Part shown: piece after piece, positions 9,853-19,068 of the stretch
How the letters are laid out: every line of letters starts with the position of its first letter
Numbering within the stretch: position 1 is the first letter of the stretch
Origin: Carex sylvatica
Lineage: Eukaryota > Streptophyta > Magnoliopsida > Poales > Cyperaceae
NCBI GenBank assembly: GCA_964058845.1
Contig: CAXKVR010000578.1
Span: 1-22,980 of the forward strand
Length of the DNA: 22,980 nucleotides
Direction: 5' to 3'
Notes under the pieces: generated by a model
Databases searched by the model: none
What the model was told of the DNA's origin: nothing
Seen by the model: the letters and a program-made list of their open reading frames with translations, nothing else
Translations under genes and position numbers: made by a program

Positions 9853-10548
9853 CCAGGCCCATATCTATTAACTCAAAAGATGCTTTTTTGAGTTAATGCA
9901 GACGATGTGGACTCATAATTTTGCCTATCCCTTACCATTGAAAATCATTAAGAAATATACTCAATAGGAGATGCATTCATTGGGACACACAACACCCCAA
10001 GTGACTTCTTGCTTTTTGCCTTTTCTTTACCGTTGCATTTATTTTAATTTATACTTCTTTACCGTTGAATTTCTTTCTACTTTAAGCATATAGTTTCACG
10101 GCTTGTTAATCCAAGAATGTACATATACCTTTGTAATATGTAATGTAAGATATATGAGATACATTTTCATCAATAATACAATTCATTCAATTATTCCGTT
10201 ATTTCATAATACTTACTTTTAGATGAATAACACAACTAATTCACCTCCAATTTTGACAAATAACACAGATAATTACATACAGAATACATACATGATGTTG
10301 TGAGAACTGATGAGATGTGGTGAATGTATATATAATACTAACGAAATGACTTGAACAGTTGAACTGTTTGTATTTAATGACCTTTTATAAAATATAAAAT
10401 AATAGTCGAGTTACATTAATATTAATAAAGAAGCAGTCTATATAGTATATATCTAACAACACAAGCATATTTTTATTTTGGTGTTGTCGTGGCAACGTTG
10501 ATCATTGAAAAATAAGGTCAACATTTTGAACAGGGTCGGCTAAGTATA

Positions 10549-10582
10549 GTCCGACTCTAATAGGTACGAATTAGGATCGGAC
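10549..10582. repeat. 34-bp near-palindrome at the copia insertion site
   Basis: Arms GTCCGACTCTAAT and AATTAGGATCGGAC pair with about two mismatches around a short loop. The copia target duplication GGACA (10579-10583) overlaps the outer end of the right arm. Confidence 0.6.
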
Positions 10583-10583
10583 A
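10579..10583. repeat. Target-site duplication GGACA of the copia element (left copy)
   Basis: GGACA lies directly before the 5' LTR and again directly after the 3' LTR (16113-16117). Five-base duplications are standard for Ty1/copia integrases. Confidence 0.93.
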
Positions 10584-10929
10584 TGTTGGCGCATGCTATA
10601 TTAAGGAATATCTAAATTATATGGTTTGTGTGATTCTGTGGGATTGATATCTAAGTAAAGAAGGAAACAAGATAAAGAAGGCAAAAGCTGGAGGCACCAG
10701 TAGAGATTCTTTCTATAGTTACATTTATGCAATAAATGGTAGATTATATTCCTAGTAATATTAGATCTTTGTGTAAGATGTTAAATAGAGGCAGTATGAG
10801 CCGTGAAATGTAAGGAAGAAAGAAAAGTTGTAACTCATACATTTCAATGAAATAATATTGGGAGGGAAGGGTGTTCTAGGGAGTCTTGTGTTCTTTATTT
10901 TACTATTTTTCTTCTCTATTATTTCAACA
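10584..10929 (+). repeat. 5' LTR of the copia element
   Basis: 346 bp, starting TGTTGG and ending CAACA, so it has the TG...CA termini typical of LTRs. It is 98.6% identical to the 3' LTR by my count; the differences are T/C, C/T and three G/A. It should hold the promoter; I did not fix a TATA box. Confidence 0.96.
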
Positions 10930-10947
10930 TGGTATCAGAGCAGGTTC
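10930..10947 (+). other. Primer-binding site (initiator tRNA-Met)
   Basis: TGGTATCAGAGCAGGTTC follows the 5' LTR with no gap. TGGTATCAGAGC is the usual plant copia primer-binding site, complementary to the 3' end of initiator methionine tRNA. Confidence 0.92.
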
Positions 10948-11073
10948 TGGTGCTCTAGTTTGCTAATGGCTATGTCGAAGGTGGACTAGTGGACCAATCC
11001 TGTAATTCTACCTCATAATACCTCTTCCCTCTTAGCATAAGAAATTTGTTGTTCTTTCTTTGTGTCTTGTGCC

Positions 11074-12435
11074 ATGACTGGCTCAGAATCGAGTTCTCCT
11101 AAAAAGGAGTCAATTACTTTAACTCCAGATTTCCTCAAGGACTTGACAACCACCATTACTCAAGTAATCCTCCAAACACATCTACAAAAACCAACCTTTG
11201 CCTCCACATCAAAACCTGCATCCGAGGAGCTGAATCAATCTCCAACGATTAAATATGATGGCAGAAATTTTTGGCTATGGTCTCAAATGGTGGAGGTATA
11301 TCTTTCTTCGAAGAAAAAGATAGACTTCATCAATGGAACTGGAGAGAGACCGAACAAAGATGATCCGGGTTATGGTACCTGGAAATGTGATGACGATGCC
11401 GTGCGGAACTGGCTTCTCAACTCCTTAGAACCAGTTCAATTGGGCAATTTTGTGCGACTTCCTACATCAAAAGACATATGGGATGCCATTAAGGTGAGTT
11501 CTTTTGATGGGTCAGACAGTACCCAAATTTATAACTTACAGCTTCGTGTATGGAGTCTCAAACAAGCAAGTGGGAGCCTTGAAGATTACTACAACAACTT
11601 GCAAGCCCTTTGGCGTGAAGTTGACTTCAGAACTCCAAATAACATGAAGTGCAAGGAAGATGCTGATGAGTTCAATAAGATTACACAAAGAGATAGGCTG
11701 CATGTGTTTTTGGGTGGCCTTGACAACCGCCTTGATAGTATTCGGGCAGAAATACTTCGAATGCGACCCCTTCCTGTGGTGGAGGAAGCTTTTTCACACG
11801 TTCGTCGAGAAGATGTGCGACAAGCGGTGCATGGTGGTGACTCTCACAACCCGATGGCTATGCTCACTGTAGGTAATAAAACTAATGTTGTTTCTTATAA
11901 TACCACTCAGAGCAATGTTTTTGGCTCTGGTCAGTCTGCAGGGAGAGTATCTATGTTAGGACAACTACCCACACCCGAACTGAAGCAGCAAGTGGCAATG
12001 ATACACTACTCAGCTCCACAAGGAGGTGTTCAGCTGAGTATTGGAACCGATTCTGAGAAGGCTTCAGCGGCTGTTGTTAGGGGGAGGTCAAAGAAAGACT
12101 TGGCATGTCACCACTGCAAAGTAAAGGGACATACTAAGAAGGAGTGTTTCCAATTACACGGCTATCCTGACTGGTGGGATGATTATCAAAAGAGGAAGCA
12201 AAGTGATGGTAAGGCAAGGGCAACTCTGGTGAAAACAAATGGTAAAGAAATATCAGAAGAAGGTACAATCTCTTCCTTATACAATTCTTTTAGCAAGAAT
12301 GGAACATGGGTCATTGACTCTGGAGCAACAGATCATATGACCTATTCTAGAAGGGATGTGACAAGTGTCTCTAAGGCTCGCAAAAGTGAAATTTTAAATG
12401 CAAACGGTGTTTCCTATCCCGTTGTTGGAGCATGA
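11074..12435 (+). CDS. gag: Copia Gag plus start of protease, ended by a stop codon
   Basis: Gag coats the element's RNA in cytoplasmic virus-like particles. I place the start at the ATG at 11074, since the upstream open codons lack an ATG. The 453 residues hold a copia Gag core (YDGRNFWLWSQMVEVYL near residue 60; the YNLQLRVWSLKQ block) and a CX2CX4HX4C zinc knuckle (CHHCKVKGHTKKEC, about residue 344). The aspartic protease active site is in WVIDSGATDHM (near residue 415). Translation then meets TGA at 12433-12435, just downstream of the active site and in the same frame as the pol region. Without readthrough, this copy makes Gag with a truncated protease and no integrase or RT. Confidence 0.9.
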   Translation: MTGSESSSPKKESITLTPDFLKDLTTTITQVILQTHLQKPTFASTSKPASEELNQSPTIKYDGRNFWLWSQMVEVYLSSKKKIDFINGTGERPNKDDPGYGTWKCDDDAVRNWLLNSLEPVQLGNFVRLPTSKDIWDAIKVSSFDGSDSTQIYNLQLRVWSLKQASGSLEDYYNNLQALWREVDFRTPNNMKCKEDADEFNKITQRDRLHVFLGGLDNRLDSIRAEILRMRPLPVVEEAFSHVRREDVRQAVHGGDSHNPMAMLTVGNKTNVVSYNTTQSNVFGSGQSAGRVSMLGQLPTPELKQQVAMIHYSAPQGGVQLSIGTDSEKASAAVVRGRSKKDLACHHCKVKGHTKKECFQLHGYPDWWDDYQKRKQSDGKARATLVKTNGKEISEEGTISSLYNSFSKNGTWVIDSGATDHMTYSRRDVTSVSKARKSEILNANGVSYPVVGA

Positions 12436-15400
12436 GATGTTGAACTTACGAAGAACTTAAAATTGTCTAATACTTTGATTGTCCCATCACTGTCTACAAA
12501 ATTAATTTCAGTAGGTCAACTTGCTGAAGACCTAAATTGTGTTGTTATTATGTACCCTAACTGTTGTATGGTTCAGGACATTCGTACGAAGGAGATCATA
12601 GGGCATGGTAGTAAGCGAGGGCGATTGTACCATCTCGAAGATTTCAAGGTTGGAAGAGCAAATTTGGTGAATAGCGAATCAAAGATTTTGGAGAAATTGT
12701 GGCAATGGCACCGTCGTTTAGGTCATCCTTCCTTTAGTTATTTGAGGAAACTCTTACCTGATTTGTTCAAGGATGTAAACTTATCTAATATTACTTGTGA
12801 AACTTGCATTAAGGCTAAAAGCCATCGAGTACCATATTACCCTAGCTCTTCTGTTTATGAAAATTCTTTTGATCTGGTTCATTCTGATGTGTGGGGTCCA
12901 TCCCCGATAATTTCTGTAAATGGTTTTAGGTGGTTTATCCAGTTTGTGGACGACTGTACTAGAATGACCTGGATATTTCTTTTAAAAAGGAAAGATGAGG
13001 TACCTAAAATCATAAAGGATTTCTTTAATTTGATTCAAAACCAATATGGAAAAATGATTAAAAAATTTCGCAGTGATAACGGGACCGAGTTTGTTAACAA
13101 AGAAGTTCGAGAATTTTTTACCAACAAGGGAGTCATACAAGAAACATCCTGTGTAGGCACGCCACAACAGAATGGGGTCGCAGAAAGGAAAAACAGGCAT
13201 GTCTTGGAAACAGCTAGAGCCTTGTTATTTGAGCACACTGTCCCAGGGAGGTTTTGGGAAAATGCAGTAACCACAGCTGTTTATGTTATCAATAGATTGC
13301 CTTCTAAAAGCATTGATTTTCTAACCCCTTTAAAAAAACTTTCTAAATTTGTAACCATTCCGTCTATACAAAGACTCCCGCCAAAGGTATTTGGTTGTGT
13401 CGCCTATGTTTACATTCCAAAAATTAATCGGACAAAAATCGAGCCATGTGCTGTTAAATGCATTTTTCTTGGACTTAGTACAACCCAAAAAGATTACAAA
13501 TGTTATGACCCAACATCTAGAAAATGGTTTGTAACTTGTGACGTGACTTTTGTGGAAAATGAACCCTATTTTGGAAAATCCACATGTTCCTTTCAGGGGG
13601 AGAGAAATAATGAAAGCCACATGTGGCAAGATGACATTTTCACAACTAGTAAAAATATCTCAGATTCTCCTGATATTTCGGGTTCTATTGATATCTTACC
13701 AGAAGTGTCTTGTGATTCTCAGTCCCAACCAAATCAAGACCTAACCCAGTCCGAAACTGCACTTGACCAGTTCGAACATATATCTACTGATTTACCACCT
13801 GGCTCATTACCATCTAGCCCAGACTTGGCCGAAATCCCACCAGCTCCAAATTTTTCTTGCACTAGTCCGAATTGTGCTATTCGGTCTGAACAAAACCAAG
13901 CTGCTGGTTATCTTAGGGTTTATGAGAGAACGCAAAACAGAAGAATATTTGGAGAAATAGACAGTGATATTTGGGGGAATATTGGTAATGAAGAAATGGT
14001 ACATGAAGCCCGGCCACCGAGCCCAGAGTCTCCTGACAATCAAGTAAGTTCTTCTCATTCATCTTATACTTTACCACCTAGAGTAAATCGGGGAAAAGCA
14101 CCAAAGAGGTACATCCCAGAGGATGGAAGTAGTGCAGAATATGCAATTTCTAGGTATGTCACAACAAACAATCTCTCTGGAAAGTTAAAAGATTTTTGTG
14201 ATAAATCGTTGAGTTTAACAGTGCTAACTAGTGTACAGGAAGCTCAGAAAGATAAAAAATGGGAACATGTTATGGAAGAGGAGATGAGGGCTTTAGAGAA
14301 GAATGAGACTTGGGACATCGTTGATTTGCTAAAGAAAAAGAAAACTGTTGGGTGTAAGTGGGTTTTTTCGATTAAGTATGACTCTAATGGGAATGTGGAC
14401 AGGTATAAGGCCCGGTTAGTAGCAAAAGGGTATACTCAAACCTATGGAATTGATTACCAAGAAATGTTTTCCCCAGTGGCAAAATTGAATACTATAAGGG
14501 TGCTATTGTCTATTGCAGCTAATTTAGATTGGCCATTACAACAATTCGATGTAAAAAATGCATTTTTACATGGAAAATTGGAGGAGGAAGTTTATATGGA
14601 TTTTCCACCTGGATACAAGGATCAGAACTTATCAACAAAGGTTTGTAAATTAAAGAAGGCCCTTTATGGGTTAAAACAATCTCCAAGGGCTTGGTTTGGA
14701 AGATTTTGCACTGCAATGAAAGAATATGGATTCAAGCAGGGAGATTCAGATCACACGTTATTTTTTAGGAAGTCTCAAGATAAAATAACCATTCTAATTA
14801 TTTATGTTGATGATATGATAATTACAGGGAATGATCAGAATGAGATTAAAGATCTTGAGAAGAAGCTCTCTAGGGACTTCGAGATGAAGAGCTTAGGAGG
14901 CTTGAAGTACTTCCTCGGAATCGAGGTAGCTCGATCCAACAAAGGTATCGTACTATGTCAGAGGAAGTATATTTTGGATCTATTAGCAGAGGTAGGGATG
15001 TTGGAGTGTAAACCAAGTGATACCCCAATGATTCAAAACTACAAGCTAGGAGAATTTTCTACTCAAGTCCCTACGAATAAAGAACGGTACCAAAGGCTGG
15101 TAGGAAAGTTAATTTACTTGTCTCATACTAGGCCAGACATAGCTTATGCTGTAAGTCAGGTGAGTCAATACATGCATAACCCAAGCAAAGACCATATGGA
15201 GGCAATTATACGAATTTTGAGGTACTTAAAGAGGTCGCCTGGCAAGGGGTTACATTTCAAGAAACAGGGGAACCTAGATGTAGCCGGGTATACAGATGCA
15301 GACTGGGCCGGCAGTATCAGTGACAGAAAATCAACTGCGGGGTATTTCACATTTGTGGGAGGCAATCTCGTAACATGGAGGAGCAAGAAACAGAGTGTGG

Positions 15401-15759
15401 TAGCACTATCTAGTGCTGAATCAGAATTTCGTGGCGTGGGAAAAGGAATATGTGAACTCTTGTGGTTGAAAAAATTGCTCTCTGAGCTAGGTTTTCCACC
15501 AAGTAAAGCTATGGATTTATATTGTGATAACAAAGCGGCTGTGAGTATTGCATATAATCCGGTGCAACATGACAGGACGAAACACGTGGAGATTGATAGA
15601 CATTTCATAAAGGAGAAACTTGATACTGGAGTGATACAAATTTCTCATGTCAGCTCTAATCAGCAACTTGCAGATATTCTCACAAAACCAGTGATTGGAA
15701 CCCTGTTTCATGACATGCTTATCAAGCTGGGAATGACGGATCTGTACATACCCGCTTGA
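12436..15759 (+). CDS. pol: Copia pol: protease remainder, integrase, RT, RNase H
   Basis: It continues the gag frame after the TGA and has no start of its own. The pre-integrase zinc site is in WHRRLGHPS...CETC (about 12700-12800). The integrase catalytic triad is visible: D in HSDVWGP (12886), D in RSDNGTEF (13075) and E in NGVAERKN (13183). The reverse transcriptase begins with KWVFSIKYD and KARLVAKGYTQ and carries DVKNAFLHG and the catalytic YVDD (14803-14814). RNase H has YTDADWAG, the SSAESEF Glu and CDNKAA. The frame is open for more than 1,100 codons to a TGA at 15757. With all catalytic residues intact, it could serve other copies only if the upstream stop is bypassed. Confidence 0.92.
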   Translation, partial: DVELTKNLKLSNTLIVPSLSTKLISVGQLAEDLNCVVIMYPNCCMVQDIRTKEIIGHGSKRGRLYHLEDFKVGRANLVNSESKILEKLWQWHRRLGHPSFSYLRKLLPDLFKDVNLSNITCETCIKAKSHRVPYYPSSSVYENSFDLVHSDVWGPSPIISVNGFRWFIQFVDDCTRMTWIFLLKRKDEVPKIIKDFFNLIQNQYGKMIKKFRSDNGTEFVNKEVREFFTNKGVIQETSCVGTPQQNGVAERKNRHVLETARALLFEHTVPGRFWENAVTTAVYVINRLPSKSIDFLTPLKKLSKFVTIPSIQRLPPKVFGCVAYVYIPKINRTKIEPCAVKCIFLGLSTTQKDYKCYDPTSRKWFVTCDVTFVENEPYFGKSTCSFQGERNNESHMWQDDIFTTSKNISDSPDISGSIDILPEVSCDSQSQPNQDLTQSETALDQFEHISTDLPPGSLPSSPDLAEIPPAPNFSCTSPNCAIRSEQNQAAGYLRVYERTQNRRIFGEIDSDIWGNIGNEEMVHEARPPSPESPDNQVSSSHSSYTLPPRVNRGKAPKRYIPEDGSSAEYAISRYVTTNNLSGKLKDFCDKSLSLTVLTSVQEAQKDKKWEHVMEEEMRALEKNETWDIVDLLKKKKTVGCKWVFSIKYDSNGNVDRYKARLVAKGYTQTYGIDYQEMFSPVAKLNTIRVLLSIAANLDWPLQQFDVKNAFLHGKLEEEVYMDFPPGYKDQNLSTKVCKLKKALYGLKQSPRAWFGRFCTAMKEYGFKQGDSDHTLFFRKSQDKITILIIYVDDMIITGNDQNEIKDLEKKLSRDFEMKSLGGLKYFLGIEVARSNKGIVLCQRKYILDLLAEVGMLECKPSDTPMIQNYKLGEFSTQVPTNKERYQRLVGKLIYLSHTRPDIAYAVSQVSQYMHNPSKDHMEAIIRILRYLKRSPGKGLHFKKQGNLDVAGYTDADWAGSISDRKSTAGYFTFVGGNLVTWRSKKQSVVALSSAESEFRGVGKGICELLWLKKLLSELGFPPSKAMDLYCDNKAAVSIAYNPVQHDRTKHVEIDRHFIKEKLDTGVIQISHVSSNQQLADILTKPVIGTLFHDMLIKLGMTDLYIPA

Positions 15760-15766
15760 GGGGGGG
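15758..15766 (+). other. Polypurine tract
   Basis: GAGGGGGGG lies directly before the 3' LTR and overlaps the pol stop codon by two bases. It is the expected plus-strand priming site. Confidence 0.88.
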
Positions 15767-16112
15767 TGTTGGCGCATGCTATATTAAGGAATATCTAAAT
15801 TATATGGTTTGTGTGATTCCGTGGGATTGATATCTAAGTAAAGAAGGAAACAAGATAAAGAAGGCAAAAGCTGGAGGCACCAGTAGAGATTCTTTCTATA
15901 GTTATATTTATGCAATAAATAGTAGATTATATTCCTAGTAATATTAGATCTTTGTGTAAGATGTTAAATAGAGGCAGTATGAGCCGTGAAATGTAAGGAA
16001 GAAAGAAAAGTTGTAACTCATACATTTCAATGAAATAATATTGAGAGGGAAGGATGTTCTAGGGAGTCTTGTGTTCTTTATTTTACTATTTTTCTTCTCT
16101 ATTATTTCAACA
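15767..16112 (+). repeat. 3' LTR of the copia element
   Basis: 346 bp, TGTTGG...CAACA, aligned to the 5' LTR without gaps. Relative to the 5' LTR it has C at 15820, T in GTTATATTT, A in AATAAATAG, and A twice in the ATATTGAGAGGGAAGGATG stretch. It is followed by GGACA (16113-16117). Confidence 0.96.
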
Positions 16113-16764
16113 GGACATAAGTCCAATCCTGATGACTCCTTTCAGTATTGTCTGGATCACGATCGCACTCAAATCCGATTCTGATGACTTCATTTGACTG
16201 ATCCACGAGTGGTTTTTTTTGGATTTAGTAATGCAATATTTTGCTTGAAACATAAGATATAAGAAGATATAGAACTATAGAAGAGTACTTTTCTGGCACA
16301 TTTACATATAGCAATACCAGTAGTGACATGTATAATAGCATGCAGTTCAGCGTTGAAAAAATGGATAGCTCTTTGACCAAAAAAACAATTTAATTATATG
16401 AATCATTTTTCTTCAGATTTAAAAATTAAGTCCAAATTAAATAAACATAACAAAAAATCGAACAGAATGTCGGGAAAGAACTGCACATCGATAAGCACCT
16501 TCGCTTAACGGGCCAGTATGAGTAAAGTAAGAAAAAAAAGTTCGTTAATTTATCAGGTAAGAATAAGAGTTATTTTTTGTCCGTTATCCTGTAGGATAAT
16601 TGATAAATATTAAATTATATATGATAATTTATTTATTTATGCATATAACTATATAATTTTTTATTATTGTGATTAGATGGAATTATATAACATATATAAA
16701 TATTGCTTATGTAGCAATTTATGATAAACTTGATTTGTCCAAAATTTATATTATTTTATTTGAT
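16113..16764. other. AT-rich intergenic DNA, no gene recognised
   Basis: After the GGACA duplication there is no recognisable coding sequence or RNA gene. The part after about 16540 becomes very AT-rich, and similar AT-rich sequence continues beyond the MITE at 16765-17168, so the MITE probably sits inside one older AT-rich block. Confidence 0.55.
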
Positions 16765-17168
16765 GAGTTGGGCTACGGTATTTCGTGAAGTAAAGCAAGC
16801 GTTTACTTCACGTTTATATATTCAATTTCAAAATTCAAAATGTCGATTCAAACCATTCAAGTTGATCTCCATAGTAAATTGTGCTTGGAGATCAAATTTT
16901 ACATTTTTTTGAAATTTTTTACTATTTCTTTTGAATTTTTGAAAATCGCTGTTTTTCAGAAAATTATAGACCATAAAAAACAAATATTTAAAAGAATTCT
17001 AAACAAACAATAAAAAATTTCTAAAAAATGTAAAATTTGATCTCCAAGCACAATTTACTATGGAGATGAACTTAAACGGTTCGGATCGACGTTTTGAACT
17101 TTAAAATTGAAGATATAAATGTGAAATAAAACACTCGCTTTATTTCGCGAAGCACCGTAGCCCAACTC
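16765..17168. mobile_element. Mutator-type MITE, 404 bp, arms about 155 bp
   Basis: The left end reads GAGTTGGGCTACGGTATTTC and the right end, reverse-complemented, GAGTTGGGCTACGGTGCTTC. Pairing extends inward about 155 bp, including a perfectly inverted core that spells TAGTAAATTGTGCTTGGAGA on both arms. The flanks carry TTTATTTGAT on both sides (16755-16764 and 17169-17178), a perfect 10-bp target duplication. There is no coding capacity. The TIR and duplication lengths point to the Mutator superfamily. A diverged relative lies near 18590-18900. Confidence 0.9.
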
Positions 17169-17178
17169 TTTATTTGAT

Positions 17179-18138
17179 TAATAATTTATAATTTTAAAAT
17201 AATGGGATCAAATATTATAATTTTAAGATTTTATGATAATACGTAATATTGTAATTTATTTATTTATTTGTTATATTTATAAATTAAATTATATGAAATA
17301 TTAATTTATTTGATAATTATCCATTATTTGTTTCATTATCTGTTATTTTAATGGATAATAATAAATTATGAGTTAGATTAAAACTTAACTATTAAGAGTA
17401 GAATACAGATAAAAATAATTTTTATGAATATGACCAACCCGTTATCGATATCGATATCGCACCCATTAACACCTCTGGTTCTCGCCACATGGTCTTTTAT
17501 TCTTCTGGCCGGCCATGCCATCCGTAAATATTAATTCTTAACCGATCACCTGAAAAGCATTACAATATGCAGGATATATAGAGCATAGAGCAACTGTCGG
17601 ATATAAGAAAATCATATACACATATACACATATACACATATTTTGTTTGTTAACCTGATTGATCAATAGGACTATAATATCTCCATTATCTCCATTATAG
17701 AGGGTGGGAATAGTGATAATAGATTGGTTTTACCCATATCTTCCTACTGTGCTAGAGGAACCGAGCCCTTCTTTCTCTGAAGGTTTTATTTACTTCTGTG
17801 TACATCTTTTTATTACATGTAGATCATAATAATTAATAACAAATAAGAATGATAATAAGATAGAAATAGTTACAGGAGTAACGAAATCCACACGCACACA
17901 CACAAGAGAAAAAAAAAAAACTTTAATTTGCTTAATTTCCTTTGAAGTTTGAACTAAGCTGGAGAGGATATTTGTTCCCTTACTACAATTAAAAAAGAAA
18001 AAATGCATTATTATAATCTGAGGAAAGAAAATTTGCAAAAAAATGAAAGAAAAAGAAAAAAAAAGCTTTATAATGTTCTGTAATGTTCTTCATTCTGAAA
18101 TATAAAATCTGTTCTTAATTTTGACATTTGTTTTGCAG
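17179..18138. other. AT-rich intergenic or intronic DNA
   Basis: No confident gene. A stretch at 17701-17782 is flanked by AG (ATTATAG|AG) and GT (GAAG|GTTTT) and could be a small exon. However, none of its frames joins the exon at 18139 without a stop, unless a nearer acceptor (GCTAG at 17751-17755) is used. I leave it unassigned. Confidence 0.45.
17613..17640. repeat. Microsatellite, 8-bp unit CATATACA
   Basis: Three and a half perfect copies of CATATACA. Confidence 0.85.
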
Positions 18139-18261
18139 CTGCATAGGATGACCCCTTACCGGCCATATAGGGGCTTAGAATTACAGGAGAAGCATTTCCA
18201 GGAAGAGAACTTCAAGCAAGTGGTTACTCCATATCAATGGCACCAGCAGTTGCAATTTTGA
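18139..18261 (+). CDS. Possible last exon of an unrecognised gene
   Basis: A strong splice acceptor (TTTGTTTTGCAG) at 18138 is followed by 40 open codons and a TGA at 18259-18261. Only phase 0 stays open; the other two frames hit stops within four codons. The translation is polar and aromatic, with MTPYRPYRGLELQEKHF, ENFKQVV and a Gln-rich end (HQQLQF), and does not look like random AT-rich DNA. I recognise no family. Upstream exons are not secure. A MITE starts two bases after the stop codon, inside what would be the 3' UTR. It could also be a relic of a dead gene, or chance. Confidence 0.35.
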   Translation: MHRMTPYRPYRGLELQEKHFQEENFKQVVTPYQWHQQLQF

Positions 18262-18263
18262 AG

Positions 18264-18464
18264 GGATCCGTATCCTCCCTGGTACCTGACTCAACACAAT
18301 TGAAACGGACGGCCCAGATTTACTCTCAGCCGGTCCTTGCTCGGGATGACAGAGGGGGCAGTATTAGTTGTGCTTTGTTCGTGCCAAGTTAAATAGAACA
18401 ATTTTGGACCGCCTGATTCAATTGTACTCAGTCCGGTAACCTGAGACTGAGAGAATGTGAATTC
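18264..18464. mobile_element. Mutator-type MITE, 201 bp
   Basis: Inverted ends: GGATCCGTATCCTC at the left and, reverse-complemented, GAATTCACATTCTC at the right, differing mostly by transitions. Inner arms pair through GGTACCTGACTCAACACAAT and the matching GTACTCAGTCCGGTAACC. A perfect 9-bp target duplication, ATTTTGAAG, flanks it (18255-18263 and 18465-18473). The left copy contains the TGA that ends the possible exon at 18139-18261. Ends and duplication length resemble the MITE at 9356-9546. Confidence 0.85.
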
Positions 18465-18589
18465 ATTTTGAAGTACCGTCCTTGCACTTTCTTTTTTCCC
18501 AATTGTAGTGTTGTATTGTATCCATCAACAACTATGACGCTCACTAAATGATATATTTATTGGCACTTGATTGAAGACCAAATAAATCT

Positions 18590-18900
18590 CAAATTGCACT
18601 TGATCTCCATGTGAAAATGTACCATATATAGTACTTGCAGACTATATTTTATATTTTTTAAAATTTTCATATTGTATTTTTAAACAGATTGAATGTTCTA
18701 TAATTTTTTAGATCGAGATCTTTTCTACCTATCTAATTTTTTTTTTAAAATTGTAAAATAATTGTAAAATTTGATCTGATAGTGCATTTTCATATGGAAA
18801 CCACGTTGAATGGTTCAGATCGACTGTTTGGACTTCGAAAACAAAAATATTAATCAATTATACAGACCAATCCGTATTATGCATGTTACCATAGCCTCTC
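18590..18900. repeat. Decayed relative of the 16765 MITE
   Basis: The left part has GATCTCCATGTGAAAATGTACC. The right part has AAAATTTGATCT, TGCATTTTCATATGGAA, then TGGTTCAGATCGACTGTTT, and ends ACCATAGCCTCTC. The right-hand order matches the right arm of the MITE at 16765-17168 (AAAATTTGATCTCC, CGGTTCGGATCGACG, ACCGTAGCCCAACTC). The inner arms still pair. The left terminus could not be found, so the copy is truncated or too diverged on that side. Confidence 0.55.
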
Positions 18901-19068
18901 TTGTAGACAATAAAATTGCTTGAATAGTACTTTATAATGTTTGTGTTATATCAATCAATCAAGTTCACAATTATTTCACTAAATAAACAAGTGAATTTTT
19001 TGTTTTTTTTTTCTGATATGCAGCATTCAAGAGTATTAAAGCAATTGGAGACAAGACAAGAATTGAAG

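Larger units (their letters stand above)
9853..10583. other. Intergenic DNA upstream of the copia element
   Basis: AT-rich sequence without a recognised gene. The only structure noticed is a near-palindrome, GTCCGACTCTAAT ... AATTAGGATCGGAC (10549-10582), whose right end touches the copia target site. Confidence 0.55.
10584..16112 (+). mobile_element. Complete Ty1/copia LTR retrotransposon (5529 bp)
   Basis: All structural parts are present in order: 5' LTR (10584-10929), primer-binding site, gag-pol frame (11074-15759), polypurine tract and 3' LTR (15767-16112), flanked by GGACA duplications. The domain order Gag, zinc knuckle, protease, integrase, reverse transcriptase, RNase H (integrase before RT) defines Ty1/copia. 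The two LTRs differ at five of 346 positions, all transitions, so the insertion is fairly recent. The only coding break I see is a TGA at 12433-12435 in the protease region. It lies 1.4 kb upstream of the desaturase gene, in the opposite orientation. Confidence 0.97.

Noticed and set aside
11062..11073. Start of copia Gag at 11062
   Set aside because: The codon there is GTG, with an ATG four codons later in the same frame; the ATG at 11074 is the sensible start.
12463..12465. Separate start codon for copia pol at 12463
   Set aside because: The codon is TTG and the reading frame continues directly from gag across the TGA; there is no sign of an independent start.
12982..15777. Several minus-strand open frames inside the copia element
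   Set aside because: They lie opposite the gag-pol frame, share no similarity with known proteins, and are shadows of the coding strand.
17440..17462. CGATATCGATATCG palindromic run as a regulatory site
   Set aside because: A short simple repeat with no partner or context; such runs arise by chance.
17701..17782. Upstream exon joined to 18139-18261
   Set aside because: It has AG and GT borders, but the frame needed to enter the next exon contains a TAG at 17753-17755. A shorter exon starting after that TAG is possible but too small to support.
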